Source of the DNA: Marinosulfonomonas sp.
GTDB taxonomy: Bacteria; Pseudomonadota; Alphaproteobacteria; Rhodobacterales; Rhodobacteraceae
Direction: 5' to 3'
DNA length: 14,489 nucleotides
NCBI GenBank assembly: GCA_026989405.1
Contig: JALSJL010000318.1
Span: 1-14,489, forward strand
Shown in pieces: positions 1 through 6,746 of this stretch (position 1 is the stretch's first letter; each line of letters begins with the position of its first letter). Position numbers and translations under genes: made by a program. Below the pieces are notes generated by a model. The model saw only the letters and a program-made list of their open reading frames with translations. It was not told where the DNA came from and did not search any database.

Positions 1-52
<52 letters not shown>

Positions 53-53
53 A

Positions 54-82
54 ACGGCGCGAAAAATTGGCTTTCGCGCCGT
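54..82 (-). terminator. 11-bp inverted repeat between trxC and tRNA-Ala, possible terminator
   Basis: The arms ACGGCGCGAAA (54-64) and TTTCGCGCCGT (72-82) are perfect inverted repeats separated by 7 bases. On the minus strand the hairpin starts 16 bases after the trxC stop and ends one base before the mature 5' end of tRNA-Ala. There is no T-tract after the stem, because the tRNA follows at once. It may be a terminator for trxC that lacks its tail, a structure in the tRNA precursor leader, or an RNA-processing signal. The repeat is certain; its role is inferred. Confidence 0.45.
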
Positions 83-98
83 CAATGTCAAGGGCGCG

Positions 99-542
99 TC
101 AGGCGGATTTTACCTTGGAGCGCACGAAGGCTTCAATGTCCTTGGCCGGGCGCGCTCCCGGCAGCCGGTCAACTTCCTTGCCCTTTTCGAAGAGAATCAG
201 CAACGGGATGCCACGGATACCCCGTTCGGCAGAAACCTGCGGAAAATCTTCGGTGTTGATCTTGGCAAAGCGCACATTCGGCGCCAGCGCCTGGGCGGCC
301 TTGGCAAACTCGGGGGCCATCATCCGGCAGGGGCCGCACCAAGGCGCCCAGAAATCGACGATCAGCGGTATGTCGTCGTTCTTGATCATTTTCTTCAGAG
401 TGCCCGGTTCGACCTCGGCCACTTTTCCGTCTGCAAGTCTTGCTCCGCAGGTTCCACATTTCGGCCCGGCGGCAAGCTTGTCGCGCGGTATCCGGTTGAC
501 CTGCCCACACTGGGGGCAGGTGAGTTTCACGGCATCGGCCAT
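99..542 (-). CDS. trxC: Thioredoxin 2 (TrxC), zinc-ribbon thioredoxin
   Basis: Cytosolic thiol-disulfide oxidoreductase of 147 aa that reduces protein disulfides with electrons from thioredoxin reductase. The N-terminus holds two CxxC pairs (CPQC 9-12, CGTC 29-32), the zinc-binding module that separates TrxC from TrxA. The thioredoxin fold follows with the active site WCGPC (68-72) and the cis-proline in GIP (113). Length matches TrxC proteins of about 140 aa. The ATG at 542 is preceded by a strong ribosome site (GAGGAGGG, about 4 bases away). A sigma70-like promoter (573-600) lies in the 139-bp gap to thpR, so it can be transcribed on its own. TrxC is often induced by oxidative stress in proteobacteria; here that is inference, though three spaced palindromes lie upstream at 647-674. 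Function is confident. Confidence 0.95.
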   Translation of the reverse strand: MADAVKLTCPQCGQVNRIPRDKLAAGPKCGTCGARLADGKVAEVEPGTLKKMIKNDDIPLIVDFWAPWCGPCRMMAPEFAKAAQALAPNVRFAKINTEDFPQVSAERGIRGIPLLILFEKGKEVDRLPGARPAKDIEAFVRSKVKSA

Positions 543-572
543 CGGGCCCTCCTCTTCAAAATTGTTTGCATC

Positions 573-600
573 GATATAAGGGGCGCCAGCCCGCTTTCAA
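573..600 (-). promoter_or_regulatory. Predicted sigma70 promoter of trxC
   Basis: On the minus strand, -35 TTGAAA (595-600) and -10 TATATC (573-578) are separated by 16 bases. Transcription would start near 566, giving a leader of about 24 bases that contains the GAGGAGGG ribosome site. It is the best match in the gap between thpR and trxC. It has not been tested against a position matrix. Confidence 0.5.
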
Positions 601-646
601 TGGGTCATGCGGCAGGTGCGTGGCGGCCGGTTTCGGCTGGAAACTG

Positions 647-674
647 CATATGGAACCCAATTGAATCGCATATG
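647..674. promoter_or_regulatory. Three evenly spaced 6-bp palindromes upstream of trxC, candidate operator
   Basis: CATATG (647-652), CAATTG (658-663) and CATATG (669-674) are each perfect 6-bp palindromes. They are separated by exactly 5 bases, so their centres are 11 bp apart, about one helical turn. They sit some 50-75 bp upstream of the predicted trxC -35 box, where an activator could bind. The spacing is visible in the sequence; that a protein binds here is inference. Confidence 0.3.
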
Positions 675-681
675 ATACCTT

Positions 682-1233
682 TCAGCGTTCCGCCTTCAGC
701 GGATAGCGCGCAAGTTCTTCATGTATCGCCCCTTCCGGCCGAAGTATCGATTCATACAAGACAAAGTCATCCGGGAAAAACGCAGATGCCCGGAACCCCG
801 CATTCTCGCCGACGAATGCCAGGATCCTGTCGCTCGTTTCGGTACTCAACCCAGGAGCAAACCGGGCGAGCGTGACATGCGGCCTGTATCGTTCGCGCGG
901 GATCGGCAGGCCGGCCCGACGCATGGCTGCCCTGACCGACTGGTGCAACGCGGAAAGACCGGGGGTGCCGACCACATCCGCAAACAGGACCGAGGGCGAC
1001 CGCTTGCCGAAAGTCGAAAGCCCGGCCAGACGGATTTCCATGCTTGGCAGGTCGATCAGCGACAGCTCATCGTGCAGCGCCTCGATAGCGGCCTGCGGAT
1101 GCTCGCCCACGAAGGCAAGCGTCAGGTGAAGCGTGTTGCGCGAAGACAGCCGGCCGGCCGGGATGGTGCGTTGCAACCTTTCCAGCGCATCGAGAAGGGG
1201 TTCGGGCAACGGTATTGCGACAAAGCTGCGCAT
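682..1233 (-). CDS. thpR: RNA 2',3'-cyclic phosphodiesterase (ThpR/LigT family)
   Basis: A 183-aa member of the 2H phosphoesterase superfamily, known for 2'-5' RNA ligase activity in vitro and for opening 2',3'-cyclic phosphates to 2'-phosphates. Both catalytic HxTx motifs are present: HLTL at 36-39 and HVTL at 119-122. The N-terminal MRSFVAIPLP is typical of bacterial ThpR, and length is normal (about 180 aa). The first ATG at 1233 has no good Shine-Dalgarno; GGA appears only about 20 bases upstream. The start is chosen from family homology. It follows gcvP on the same strand after 63 bp with no clear terminator, so read-through from the gcv operon is possible. No functional link to glycine cleavage is known. 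Family is confident; the cellular substrate is unknown. Confidence 0.92.
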   Translation of the reverse strand: MRSFVAIPLPEPLLDALERLQRTIPAGRLSSRNTLHLTLAFVGEHPQAAIEALHDELSLIDLPSMEIRLAGLSTFGKRSPSVLFADVVGTPGLSALHQSVRAAMRRAGLPIPRERYRPHVTLARFAPGLSTETSDRILAFVGENAGFRASAFFPDDFVLYESILRPEGAIHEELARYPLKAER

Positions 1234-1296
1234 TGAACAACAAGATCCACTTTTCCTGGTGCATCGCCGGCCGCCAGCCCCGGCGTCACTGTCACG

Positions 1297-4143
1297 TCAG
1301 TCCTGCGCGTAGTCCTCAAGCGGCGGGCAGGTGCACACCAGATGCCGGTCGCCATAGACATTGTCGACACGGCCAACCGGCGGCCAGTATTTGTCGACCC
1401 GGAAAGCCCCCGGCGGAAAGCAGCCCTGTTCACGCGAATAGGGCCTGTCCCAGTCGGCCACCAGATCCTGCACCGTGTGCGGGGCGTTCTTCAGCGGGTT
1501 GTTTTCCGCGTCCATCGCGCCCTTTTCCACCGCCTCGATTTCCGCGCGGATCGCCAGCATCGCATCGCAGAACCGGTCCAGCTCGGCCTTGGTTTCGCTT
1601 TCGGTCGGCTCCACCATCAACGTGCCGGCGACCGGCCAGCTCATGGTCGGGGCGTGAAAGCCGCAGTCCATCAGCCGCTTGGCAATGTCGTCCACCGTCA
1701 CATGGGCGCTCTCGGCAAAGGGCCGGGTGTCAAGGATGCATTCATGCGCCACCCGCCCGTTCTCGCCCCTGAACAGGATGTCATAGGCCCCCTCCAGCCG
1801 CTTGGCGATGTAGTTGGCGTTGAGAATCGCGACCTTGGAGGCATTGGTCAGCCCCGCGCCGCCCATCATCTGCACATAAGCCCAGCTGATCGGCAGGATC
1901 GAGGCGCTGCCGTAGGGCGTCGCCGACACCGGCCCCTCGCGCCCCTCAAGGGTGAAATGACCCGGCAGAAACGGCGCCAGATGCGCCTTGACCCCGATCG
2001 GCCCCATGCCCGGCCCGCCGCCGCCATGCGGGATGGCAAAGGTCTTGTGCAGGTTCAGGTGGCTGACATCGCCGCCGATTTCGCCAAACTTGACCAGCCC
2101 GACCATGGCATTCAGGTTTGCCCCGTCGATATAGACCTGCCCGCCGAATTCATGGGTGATGGCGCAGACCTCGCGCACCGTGTCCTCGAACACGCCATGC
2201 GTCGAAGGATAGGTGATCATGCAGGCGGCCAGGTTTTCACCGGCGGCTTCGGCCTTGGCGCGGAAATCCACCAGGTCGATATTGCCATGATCGTCGGATT
2301 TCACGACCACCACCTTCATCCCCGCCATCTGGGCGCTGGCCGGGTTGGTGCCATGCGCCGATACCGGGATCAGGCAGATGTTGCGCTGATCCTCGCCGCG
2401 CGCGCGGTGCCAGGCGCGGATGGTCAGCAGGCCCGCGTATTCGCCCTGCGCGCCCGAATTGGGCTGCATCGACATGGCATCGTAGCCGGTGATCTCGCAC
2501 AGCTTTTCCGACAGGTCGTCGATCATCTGGCAATAGCCCTGCACCTGGTCGCGCGGCGCGAACGGGTGGATGTTGGCAAATTCGGGCCAGGAAATCGGCA
2601 TCATCTCGGCCGCCGAGTTCAGCTTCATGGTGCAAGAGCCCAGCGGGATCATCGCCCGGTCCAGCGCAAGGTCGCGGTCGGCAAGGCGCCGCATGTAGCG
2701 CATCATCTCGGTTTCCGCCCGGTTCATGTGAAAAACCGGATGTGTGAGGTAGTCGCTCTTGCGGCCCAGCTTCGGGTCAATCCGGTGATAATCGGCCGGA
2801 AAATCGTCGCGGCTGTGGTTCAGCCCGAACGCGCGCCAGACCGCTTCAAGGTTTCCGGGCCGCACGGTTTCGTCCAGCGTGATGCCAAGGCGCGTGTCGC
2901 CAATCTTGCGCAGGTTGATGTGCTCGGCCAGCGCGGCGTTGTAGATCACACCCTGCATCGGGCCGACATCGACGGTGAAGGTATCAAAGAAATACTCGGG
3001 CTCCACCTTGAAGCCCCCGGCCTCCAGCCCGCGCGCCAGCCGGTCGGTCTTGCGGTGGATGCGCTGGGCGATGGCCTTGAGCCCCTCGGGGCCGTGAAAC
3101 ACCGCGTAAAAGCTGGCCATCACCGCCAGCAGCGCCTGCGCGGTGCACACGTTGCTGGTCGCCTTCTCGCGGCGGATGTGCTGTTCGCGGGTCTGCAGCG
3201 AAAGCCGATAGGCCGGGTGCCCGTGGCTGTCCACCGACACCCCGACGATGCGTCCGGGCATGGCACGTTTCATCTTGTCCTTGCAGGCCATGTAGGCGGC
3301 ATGCGGCCCGCCAAAACCCAGCGGCACCCCGAAACGCTGGGTCGAGCCCACGGCGATGTCCGCCCCCATGGCGCCGGGCTCCTTGAGCAGCGTCAAGGCC
3401 ATCGGGTCGGCAATCACGATGCCAACTGCCCTGGCCTCGTGCAACTCGTCCATTTGCTCGGTGAAATCGCGCAAGTGCCCGTAGGTGCCCGGATACTGGA
3501 ACACCGCCCCGAAAACCTTTTCGGCCTTCAGATCTTCCGGCGCGCCAACGATCACCTCGATCCCCAGCGGGGCGGCGCGGGTCTGGATCACGTCGATGTT
3601 CTGCGGATGACAGTTTTCATCGACGAAAAATGCCGTGGCCTTTGATTTCGCCACCCGCTGCGCCATGGTCATCGCCTCGGCCGCCGCCGTTGCCTCGTCG
3701 AGCAAGGAGGCGTTGGCGATATCGAGCCCGGTCAGGTCGGTGATCATCGTCTGGTAATTCAACAACGCTTCCAGCCGCCCCTGGCTGATCTCGGGCTGAT
3801 AGGGCGTGTAGGCGGTATACCACGCCGGGTTTTCCAGGATATTTCGCTGGATCGCCGGCGGCGTAACCGTGCCGTGATAGCCCATGCCGATCATGGTGGT
3901 GAACACCTTGTTCTGCTTCGCCACCTGGCGCATTTCGTAAAGCAGCCCGCGTTCGCTCTTCGGCTTGCCGAAATCCAGCGGCTCGGCCTGCCGGATGCTT
4001 TCGGGCACCGTCTGCTCGATCAGTTCATCGAGTGACGTCACCCCCAGAACCTCGAGCATCTCCGCCATCTCGGCCGGGCTCGGCCCGATGTGGCGGCGGT
4101 TGGCGAAATCGTAGGGCAGGTAGTCCGTGGGCTCAAAAGGCAT
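1297..4143 (-). CDS. gcvP: Glycine dehydrogenase (decarboxylating), P-protein of the glycine cleavage system
   Basis: The P-protein uses pyridoxal phosphate to decarboxylate glycine and passes the aminomethyl group to lipoylated GcvH. It is 948 aa from the ATG at 4143, matching single-chain P-proteins (E. coli 957). The product holds two related halves. The C-terminal half carries the PLP lysine, K700, in LNLHKTFAIPHGGGGPG; the N-terminal half has GSTQRFGVPLGFGGPHAAY at the equivalent place. The frame stays open upstream to 4272, but those 43 extra residues are translated from a hairpin element and are unlike any P-protein start. The ATG at 4143 follows a GAGGA ribosome site six bases upstream and begins MPFEPTDYLPYDFANRRHIG, a normal N-terminus. 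It is third in the gcvT-gcvH-gcvP operon, 97 bp after gcvH. Confidence 0.97.
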   Translation of the reverse strand: MPFEPTDYLPYDFANRRHIGPSPAEMAEMLEVLGVTSLDELIEQTVPESIRQAEPLDFGKPKSERGLLYEMRQVAKQNKVFTTMIGMGYHGTVTPPAIQRNILENPAWYTAYTPYQPEISQGRLEALLNYQTMITDLTGLDIANASLLDEATAAAEAMTMAQRVAKSKATAFFVDENCHPQNIDVIQTRAAPLGIEVIVGAPEDLKAEKVFGAVFQYPGTYGHLRDFTEQMDELHEARAVGIVIADPMALTLLKEPGAMGADIAVGSTQRFGVPLGFGGPHAAYMACKDKMKRAMPGRIVGVSVDSHGHPAYRLSLQTREQHIRREKATSNVCTAQALLAVMASFYAVFHGPEGLKAIAQRIHRKTDRLARGLEAGGFKVEPEYFFDTFTVDVGPMQGVIYNAALAEHINLRKIGDTRLGITLDETVRPGNLEAVWRAFGLNHSRDDFPADYHRIDPKLGRKSDYLTHPVFHMNRAETEMMRYMRRLADRDLALDRAMIPLGSCTMKLNSAAEMMPISWPEFANIHPFAPRDQVQGYCQMIDDLSEKLCEITGYDAMSMQPNSGAQGEYAGLLTIRAWHRARGEDQRNICLIPVSAHGTNPASAQMAGMKVVVVKSDDHGNIDLVDFRAKAEAAGENLAACMITYPSTHGVFEDTVREVCAITHEFGGQVYIDGANLNAMVGLVKFGEIGGDVSHLNLHKTFAIPHGGGGPGMGPIGVKAHLAPFLPGHFTLEGREGPVSATPYGSASILPISWAYVQMMGGAGLTNASKVAILNANYIAKRLEGAYDILFRGENGRVAHECILDTRPFAESAHVTVDDIAKRLMDCGFHAPTMSWPVAGTLMVEPTESETKAELDRFCDAMLAIRAEIEAVEKGAMDAENNPLKNAPHTVQDLVADWDRPYSREQGCFPPGAFRVDKYWPPVGRVDNVYGDRHLVCTCPPLEDYAQD

Positions 4144-4179
4144 GACCGGTCCTCGCATCGAGAAGAGAGCCCCCGCCCC

Positions 4180-4236
4180 CTTCTTCTTTTCAAAAATATC
4201 CTCGCCGAAAGCATGGCCCGGCCGTGGCCGGGCCAT
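4180..4236 (-). terminator. Strong hairpin plus GGATATTTTT motif between gcvH and gcvP (motif copy A)
   Basis: ATGGCCCGGCC (4213-4223) and GGCCGGGCCAT (4226-4236) are perfect 11-bp inverted repeats around GT. They start 4 bp after the gcvH stop. On the minus strand the hairpin is followed by TTTCGGCGAGGATATTTTTG and then AAAAGAAGAAGG. The stem is far more stable than the short T-run after it, so it may act as a partial terminator, or as a 3'-end stabiliser that lets gcvT-gcvH mRNA outnumber gcvP. The same tail motif recurs at 6113-6140 and 13697-13730. The structure is clear; the role is inferred. Confidence 0.5.
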
Positions 4237-4240
4237 CACG

Positions 4241-4600
4241 TCAGCCGATGAAGTCCTTGTATTCGGCTTCATCCATGTAGTCGTCCAGCGCCGAAAGGTC
4301 CTCGACCTTCATCTTGAAGAACCAGCCCTTGCCGGTGGGGTCCTCGTTGACCAGCCCCGGGTTCTCCTCAAGCGCACCATTGGCCTCGACGATCTCGCCA
4401 TCCAGCGGCGCCAGGATGTCGGACGCCGCCTTGACGCTTTCGATCACTACCACCTCGTCGCCCTTGGTCACGGTGGTGCCGGCCTCGGGCACCTCGACGA
4501 AAACGATGTCGCCCAGCTGTTCGCTGGCATGCTCGGTGATGCCGACCACAACAAGGTCGTCCTCGACCTCGAGCCATTCATGTTCCTCGGTGAATTTCAT
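4241..4600 (-). CDS. gcvH: Glycine cleavage system H protein
   Basis: A 119-aa lipoyl-carrying shuttle. It takes the aminomethyl group from GcvP, presents it to GcvT, and is then reoxidised by dihydrolipoamide dehydrogenase. The lipoylation site is K57 in VVVIESVKAASD, with the usual hairpin fold of GDIVFVEVPEAGTTVTKGD before it. A longer open frame runs back to 4768 inside gcvT. The ATG at 4600 is chosen because MKFTEEHEWLEVEDD is the family N-terminus and GAGGAGAG sits 6 bases upstream. It begins 16 bp after the gcvT stop, so the two are probably translated from one message. Length and motifs are normal. Confidence 0.97.
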   Translation of the reverse strand: MKFTEEHEWLEVEDDLVVVGITEHASEQLGDIVFVEVPEAGTTVTKGDEVVVIESVKAASDILAPLDGEIVEANGALEENPGLVNEDPTGKGWFFKMKVEDLSALDDYMDEAEYKDFIG

Positions 4601-4616
4601 CTGTCTCTCCTCATGC

Positions 4617-5747
4617 TCAACGTTTGTAGTTCGACGGCCGGAACGGCAGCGGCGAAACAATGGCCGGCAGGTGCTTGCCGCGCACCTCGCCGAAAATCTG
4701 CGTGCCGTCAACCGCGTGGTCAATTTCAACATAGCCCATCGCCATCGGTCGTTCGATCGAGGGCCCATAGGCGCCAGATGTCACGGTCCCGATCGCCGCG
4801 CCTCCCTCGGCATCGGCAAACAGCCCGGTGCCCTCGCGCATCGGCGCGCGGCCTTCGGGCAGGATGCCGACGCGCCGGCGCGTCGTGCCGTTTTCCAACT
4901 CATCGAGAATACGCGCGGCCCCCGGAAACCCGCCCTCGCGCGCGCCGCCCTTGCGCCGAACCTTCTGGATCGCCCATTCCAGCGCCGCCTCGACCGGGCT
5001 GGTGGTCTCGTCGATGTCGTGGCCGTAAAGGCACAGCCCCGCTTCCAGGCGCAGGCTGTCGCGTGCGCCAAGCCCGATGGCCTCGACCTCGTCCATTTCC
5101 AGCAGCGCGCGGGCCAGGTCGACCGCCTTGCCATTGGGCACCGAAACCTCGTAGCCGTCCTCGCCGGTATAGCCCGAGCGCGAGACCCAGCACTCTTCCC
5201 CGAAGAACCCAAGGTTGGCGCTGTCCATGAAACGCATCCCCGCCGCGTAAGGGTTCAGCCGCGACAGCGCCTTTTCCGCGGCCGGCCCCTGCAGCGCGAC
5301 AAGCGCGCGATCCTCGATCACCTCGATCTCGCAGGCGTCCGACAGATGCGCGCGCAGATGGGCGATGTCGGCCTCCTTGCAGGCGGCATTGACCACGAGG
5401 AACAGGTGGTCGCCACGGTTGGCCACCATCAGGTCGTCCAGGATGCCGCCGGCATCGTTGGTGAACATCGCGTAACGCTGGCGCCCCTCCTTCAGCCCCA
5501 GCACCGAGACCGGCACCAGCGCCTCCAGCGCGGCGGCCACATCCGCCAGATCGCCCGAGCGCGGGCGCAAAATCACCTGCCCCATGTGGCTGACGTCAAA
5601 GAGCCCGGCGCTGGCGCGGGTGTGCAGGTGTTCCTTCATCACCCCGAGCTTGTATTGCACCGGCATTTCATAGCCCGCAAACGGGACCATTTTCGCGCCG
5701 AGTTCATTGTGAAGATCGAAGAAAACCGTGCGTTTCAGATCGGCCAT
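4617..5747 (-). CDS. gcvT: Aminomethyltransferase, T-protein of the glycine cleavage system
   Basis: The T-protein moves the methylene carbon from aminomethyl-lipoyl-GcvH to tetrahydrofolate and releases ammonia. It is 376 aa, close to the usual 360-380. Family motifs include FDVSHMGQ (50-57) and NDAGGILDDL (97-106), whose D104 corresponds to the catalytic aspartate, as well as SGYTGEDGYEV and the later LGARDSLRLEAGLCLYG folate-site region. The ATG at 5747 follows AGAGGGG by about 6 bases. It is the first gene of the operon, with a 72-base stretch between its start and the glycine riboswitch. Expression should rise with glycine through that element. Nothing is unusual in the protein. Confidence 0.97.
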   Translation of the reverse strand: MADLKRTVFFDLHNELGAKMVPFAGYEMPVQYKLGVMKEHLHTRASAGLFDVSHMGQVILRPRSGDLADVAAALEALVPVSVLGLKEGRQRYAMFTNDAGGILDDLMVANRGDHLFLVVNAACKEADIAHLRAHLSDACEIEVIEDRALVALQGPAAEKALSRLNPYAAGMRFMDSANLGFFGEECWVSRSGYTGEDGYEVSVPNGKAVDLARALLEMDEVEAIGLGARDSLRLEAGLCLYGHDIDETTSPVEAALEWAIQKVRRKGGAREGGFPGAARILDELENGTTRRRVGILPEGRAPMREGTGLFADAEGGAAIGTVTSGAYGPSIERPMAMGYVEIDHAVDGTQIFGEVRGKHLPAIVSPLPFRPSNYKR

Positions 5748-5767
5748 GCCGCCCCTCTTTCAAACTC

Positions 5768-5812
5768 GCCGGCTTGTCGCAATCCGGCACCAAACAGGCA
5801 GCCCAGCTACCC
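5768..5812 (-). promoter_or_regulatory. Two small hairpins between the riboswitch and gcvT, likely expression platform
   Basis: On the minus strand, GGGTAGC-TGG-GCTGCCT (5796-5812) can form a 6-7 bp stem with one or two GU pairs. After a short GTTTGG, GCCGG and CCGGC flank an 11-base spacer that can itself pair TTG with CAA (5768-5788). Neither hairpin has a convincing T-tract, and the gcvT ribosome site lies just after the second. This fits translation-level or weak termination control better than a classic terminator. Structures were paired by eye, not computed. Confidence 0.4.
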
Positions 5813-5819
5813 TTTCGAT

Positions 5820-5975
5820 GCCCCCTCTGTCCTTTCGCCTGAGAACGCTATCCCTTCGGCGGGTGCATGAGGCACCTCTCTCCAGAGTGTCTCGTCCAAC
5901 ACAGGTCCAAGAGCCTGAGAGTTTCCGGGGCGGTTGCTCCTTCGGCACTGGCGTTCGCCAGATTCTCCCTGCGCT
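5820..5975 (-). ncRNA. Tandem glycine riboswitch (gcvT element, two aptamers)
   Basis: Read on the minus strand, aptamer 1 runs from GGGAGA (5964-5969) through the conserved GCCGAAGGAGCAA (5934-5946) to CTCTCAGG (5914-5921). Aptamer 2 repeats the pattern with GGAGAG (5878-5883), GCCGAAGGGATAGCG (5846-5860) and TTCTCAGG-CGAAAGGAC (5829-5845). Two GCCGAAGG loops and two CTCAGG strands in this order are diagnostic for the tandem glycine riboswitch, known to activate gcv operons when glycine is plentiful. It sits directly upstream of gcvT. The boundaries are approximate. Open frames crossing this region on either strand are chance. Confidence 0.95.
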
Positions 5976-5985
5976 GACGAGGCCG

Positions 5986-6014
5986 AGGCTAGCCGAGGCG
6001 GCGCGCCGAGACAA
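5986..6014 (-). promoter_or_regulatory. Predicted sigma70 promoter of the gcvT operon
   Basis: On the minus strand, -35 TTGTCT (6009-6014) and -10 TAGCCT (5986-5991) are separated by exactly 17 bases. Transcription would begin near 5979, just before the first riboswitch stem, so the whole tandem aptamer would be in the transcript. The placement supports it; the match to consensus is moderate. Confidence 0.5.
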
Positions 6015-6051
6015 CCCCGCGTGTGCGATGGTATGCAGGCTGTCGATCGGA

Positions 6052-6140
6052 GCGCCCCTGGCGGGGCGCGCGGTTTTCCTGTCGGCCCCTGTCGGGGCCT
6101 CCGGTGCGCTCCGCGCAGGGAGTATTTGGGCAAGATGAAG
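6052..6140 (+). other. Cluster of three GC hairpins ending in a GAGTATTT motif (motif copy B)
   Basis: Three perfect inverted repeats lie in a row. They are GCGCCCC/GGGGCGC (6052-6069, loop TGGC, followed by GCGGTTTT), GGCCCC/GGGGCC (6084-6099, loop TGTC) and TGCGC/GCGCA (6105-6117, loop TCC). The last runs into GGGAGTATTTGGGCAAGATGAAG. The first hairpin with TTTT resembles a plus-strand terminator, yet no plus-strand gene lies upstream. The stretch 5748-6188 between gcvT and the next gene otherwise holds the riboswitch and the gcvT promoter; I see no gene in it. An ATG inside the motif (6135) is in frame with the downstream gene and could mislead start prediction. Confidence 0.5.
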
Positions 6141-6188
6141 TTCGGGCGGGCGGTTGATTGTGCCGCCGTGTCGCGCGATACCGGCGCC

Positions 6189-6746
6189 ATGAGCGAGACA
6201 TTCATATTCGGCTACGGTTCTCTGGTGAACCGCGCGACGCATGATTACGAGGCCGCGCACAGGGCCACGCTTTCGGGTTGGCGACGGGCATGGCGCCATA
6301 CCACGCTGCGCGAGGTTGCCTTTCTGAACGCGATGCCCGAGCCGGGGCACGATCTGAAAGGGCTGGTGCTTGGCGTGCCACGCCAAGCCCCGGAACTGGA
6401 CCGGCGCGAATATGCCTACACCCGCACCGATGTATCACAGCTGGTCGACCATCCGCTGCCGGCCCCCGTCGAAATCAACGTCTTTGCCATTGCGCCCGCG
6501 CATGATGACGGGGGCCAAGGGCATGTGCTCCTGCTCAGCTATATCGACGTGGTGGCCCAGGGCTACCTGCGCGAATACGGCGAGGCCGGGGTGCGTGACT
6601 TCTTCGAAACCACCGAAGGCTGGGACGCCCCGGTGATCGACGACCGCGCCGCGCCGAGGTATCCGCGCGCGCAGCCCGCCGGTGCCGATCTGACGGCGCT
6701 GGTGGATCACTGGCTGGGCGAAGTGAACGCAAGGGTGACATCATGA
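6189..6746 (+). CDS. Gamma-glutamylcyclotransferase-like (AIG2/GGCT fold) protein
   Basis: A 185-aa protein beginning MSETFIFGYGSLVN, whose YGSL loop (9-12) is the substrate-binding signature of the gamma-glutamylcyclotransferase fold. This fold releases 5-oxoproline from gamma-glutamyl amino acids or glutathione-type substrates. A likely catalytic glutamate is E74 in ELDRREYAYTR, the position usually occupied by Glu in LDxxE segments of the family; that alignment is by eye. The frame is open further upstream through hairpins to 5934. ATG 6189 is preferred because the fold starts there, although no clear Shine-Dalgarno precedes it; the alternative ATG at 6135 lies in a repeat motif. Its stop overlaps the next start (ATGA), so the pair is translationally coupled. 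The true substrate is unknown. Confidence 0.82.
   Translation: MSETFIFGYGSLVNRATHDYEAAHRATLSGWRRAWRHTTLREVAFLNAMPEPGHDLKGLVLGVPRQAPELDRREYAYTRTDVSQLVDHPLPAPVEINVFAIAPAHDDGGQGHVLLLSYIDVVAQGYLREYGEAGVRDFFETTEGWDAPVIDDRAAPRYPRAQPAGADLTALVDHWLGEVNARVTS

Noticed and set aside
1342..3645. A 767-codon open frame on the plus strand
   Set aside because: It is antisense to gcvP, in a high-GC genome where stop-free opposite frames are common. The translation is His/Arg/Gly/Ala-rich with no domain, while the minus-strand frame is an unmistakable P-protein.
4144..4272. A 43-residue N-terminal extension of gcvP
   Set aside because: The extra codons run through the gcvH-gcvP hairpin and its ATATTTTT motif and overlap the end of gcvH. 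A ribosome site and the family N-terminus both point to 4143.
6135..6188. ATG at 6135 as the start of the cyclotransferase-like gene
   Set aside because: This ATG is part of the recurring GAGTATTT...AAGATGAAG motif, and the 18 added residues do not belong to the fold, which starts at 6189.
5760..6386. A 208-codon open frame on the minus strand across the riboswitch region
   Set aside because: It covers both glycine aptamers, the gcvT promoter and the start of a real plus-strand gene. Its translation has no family features.
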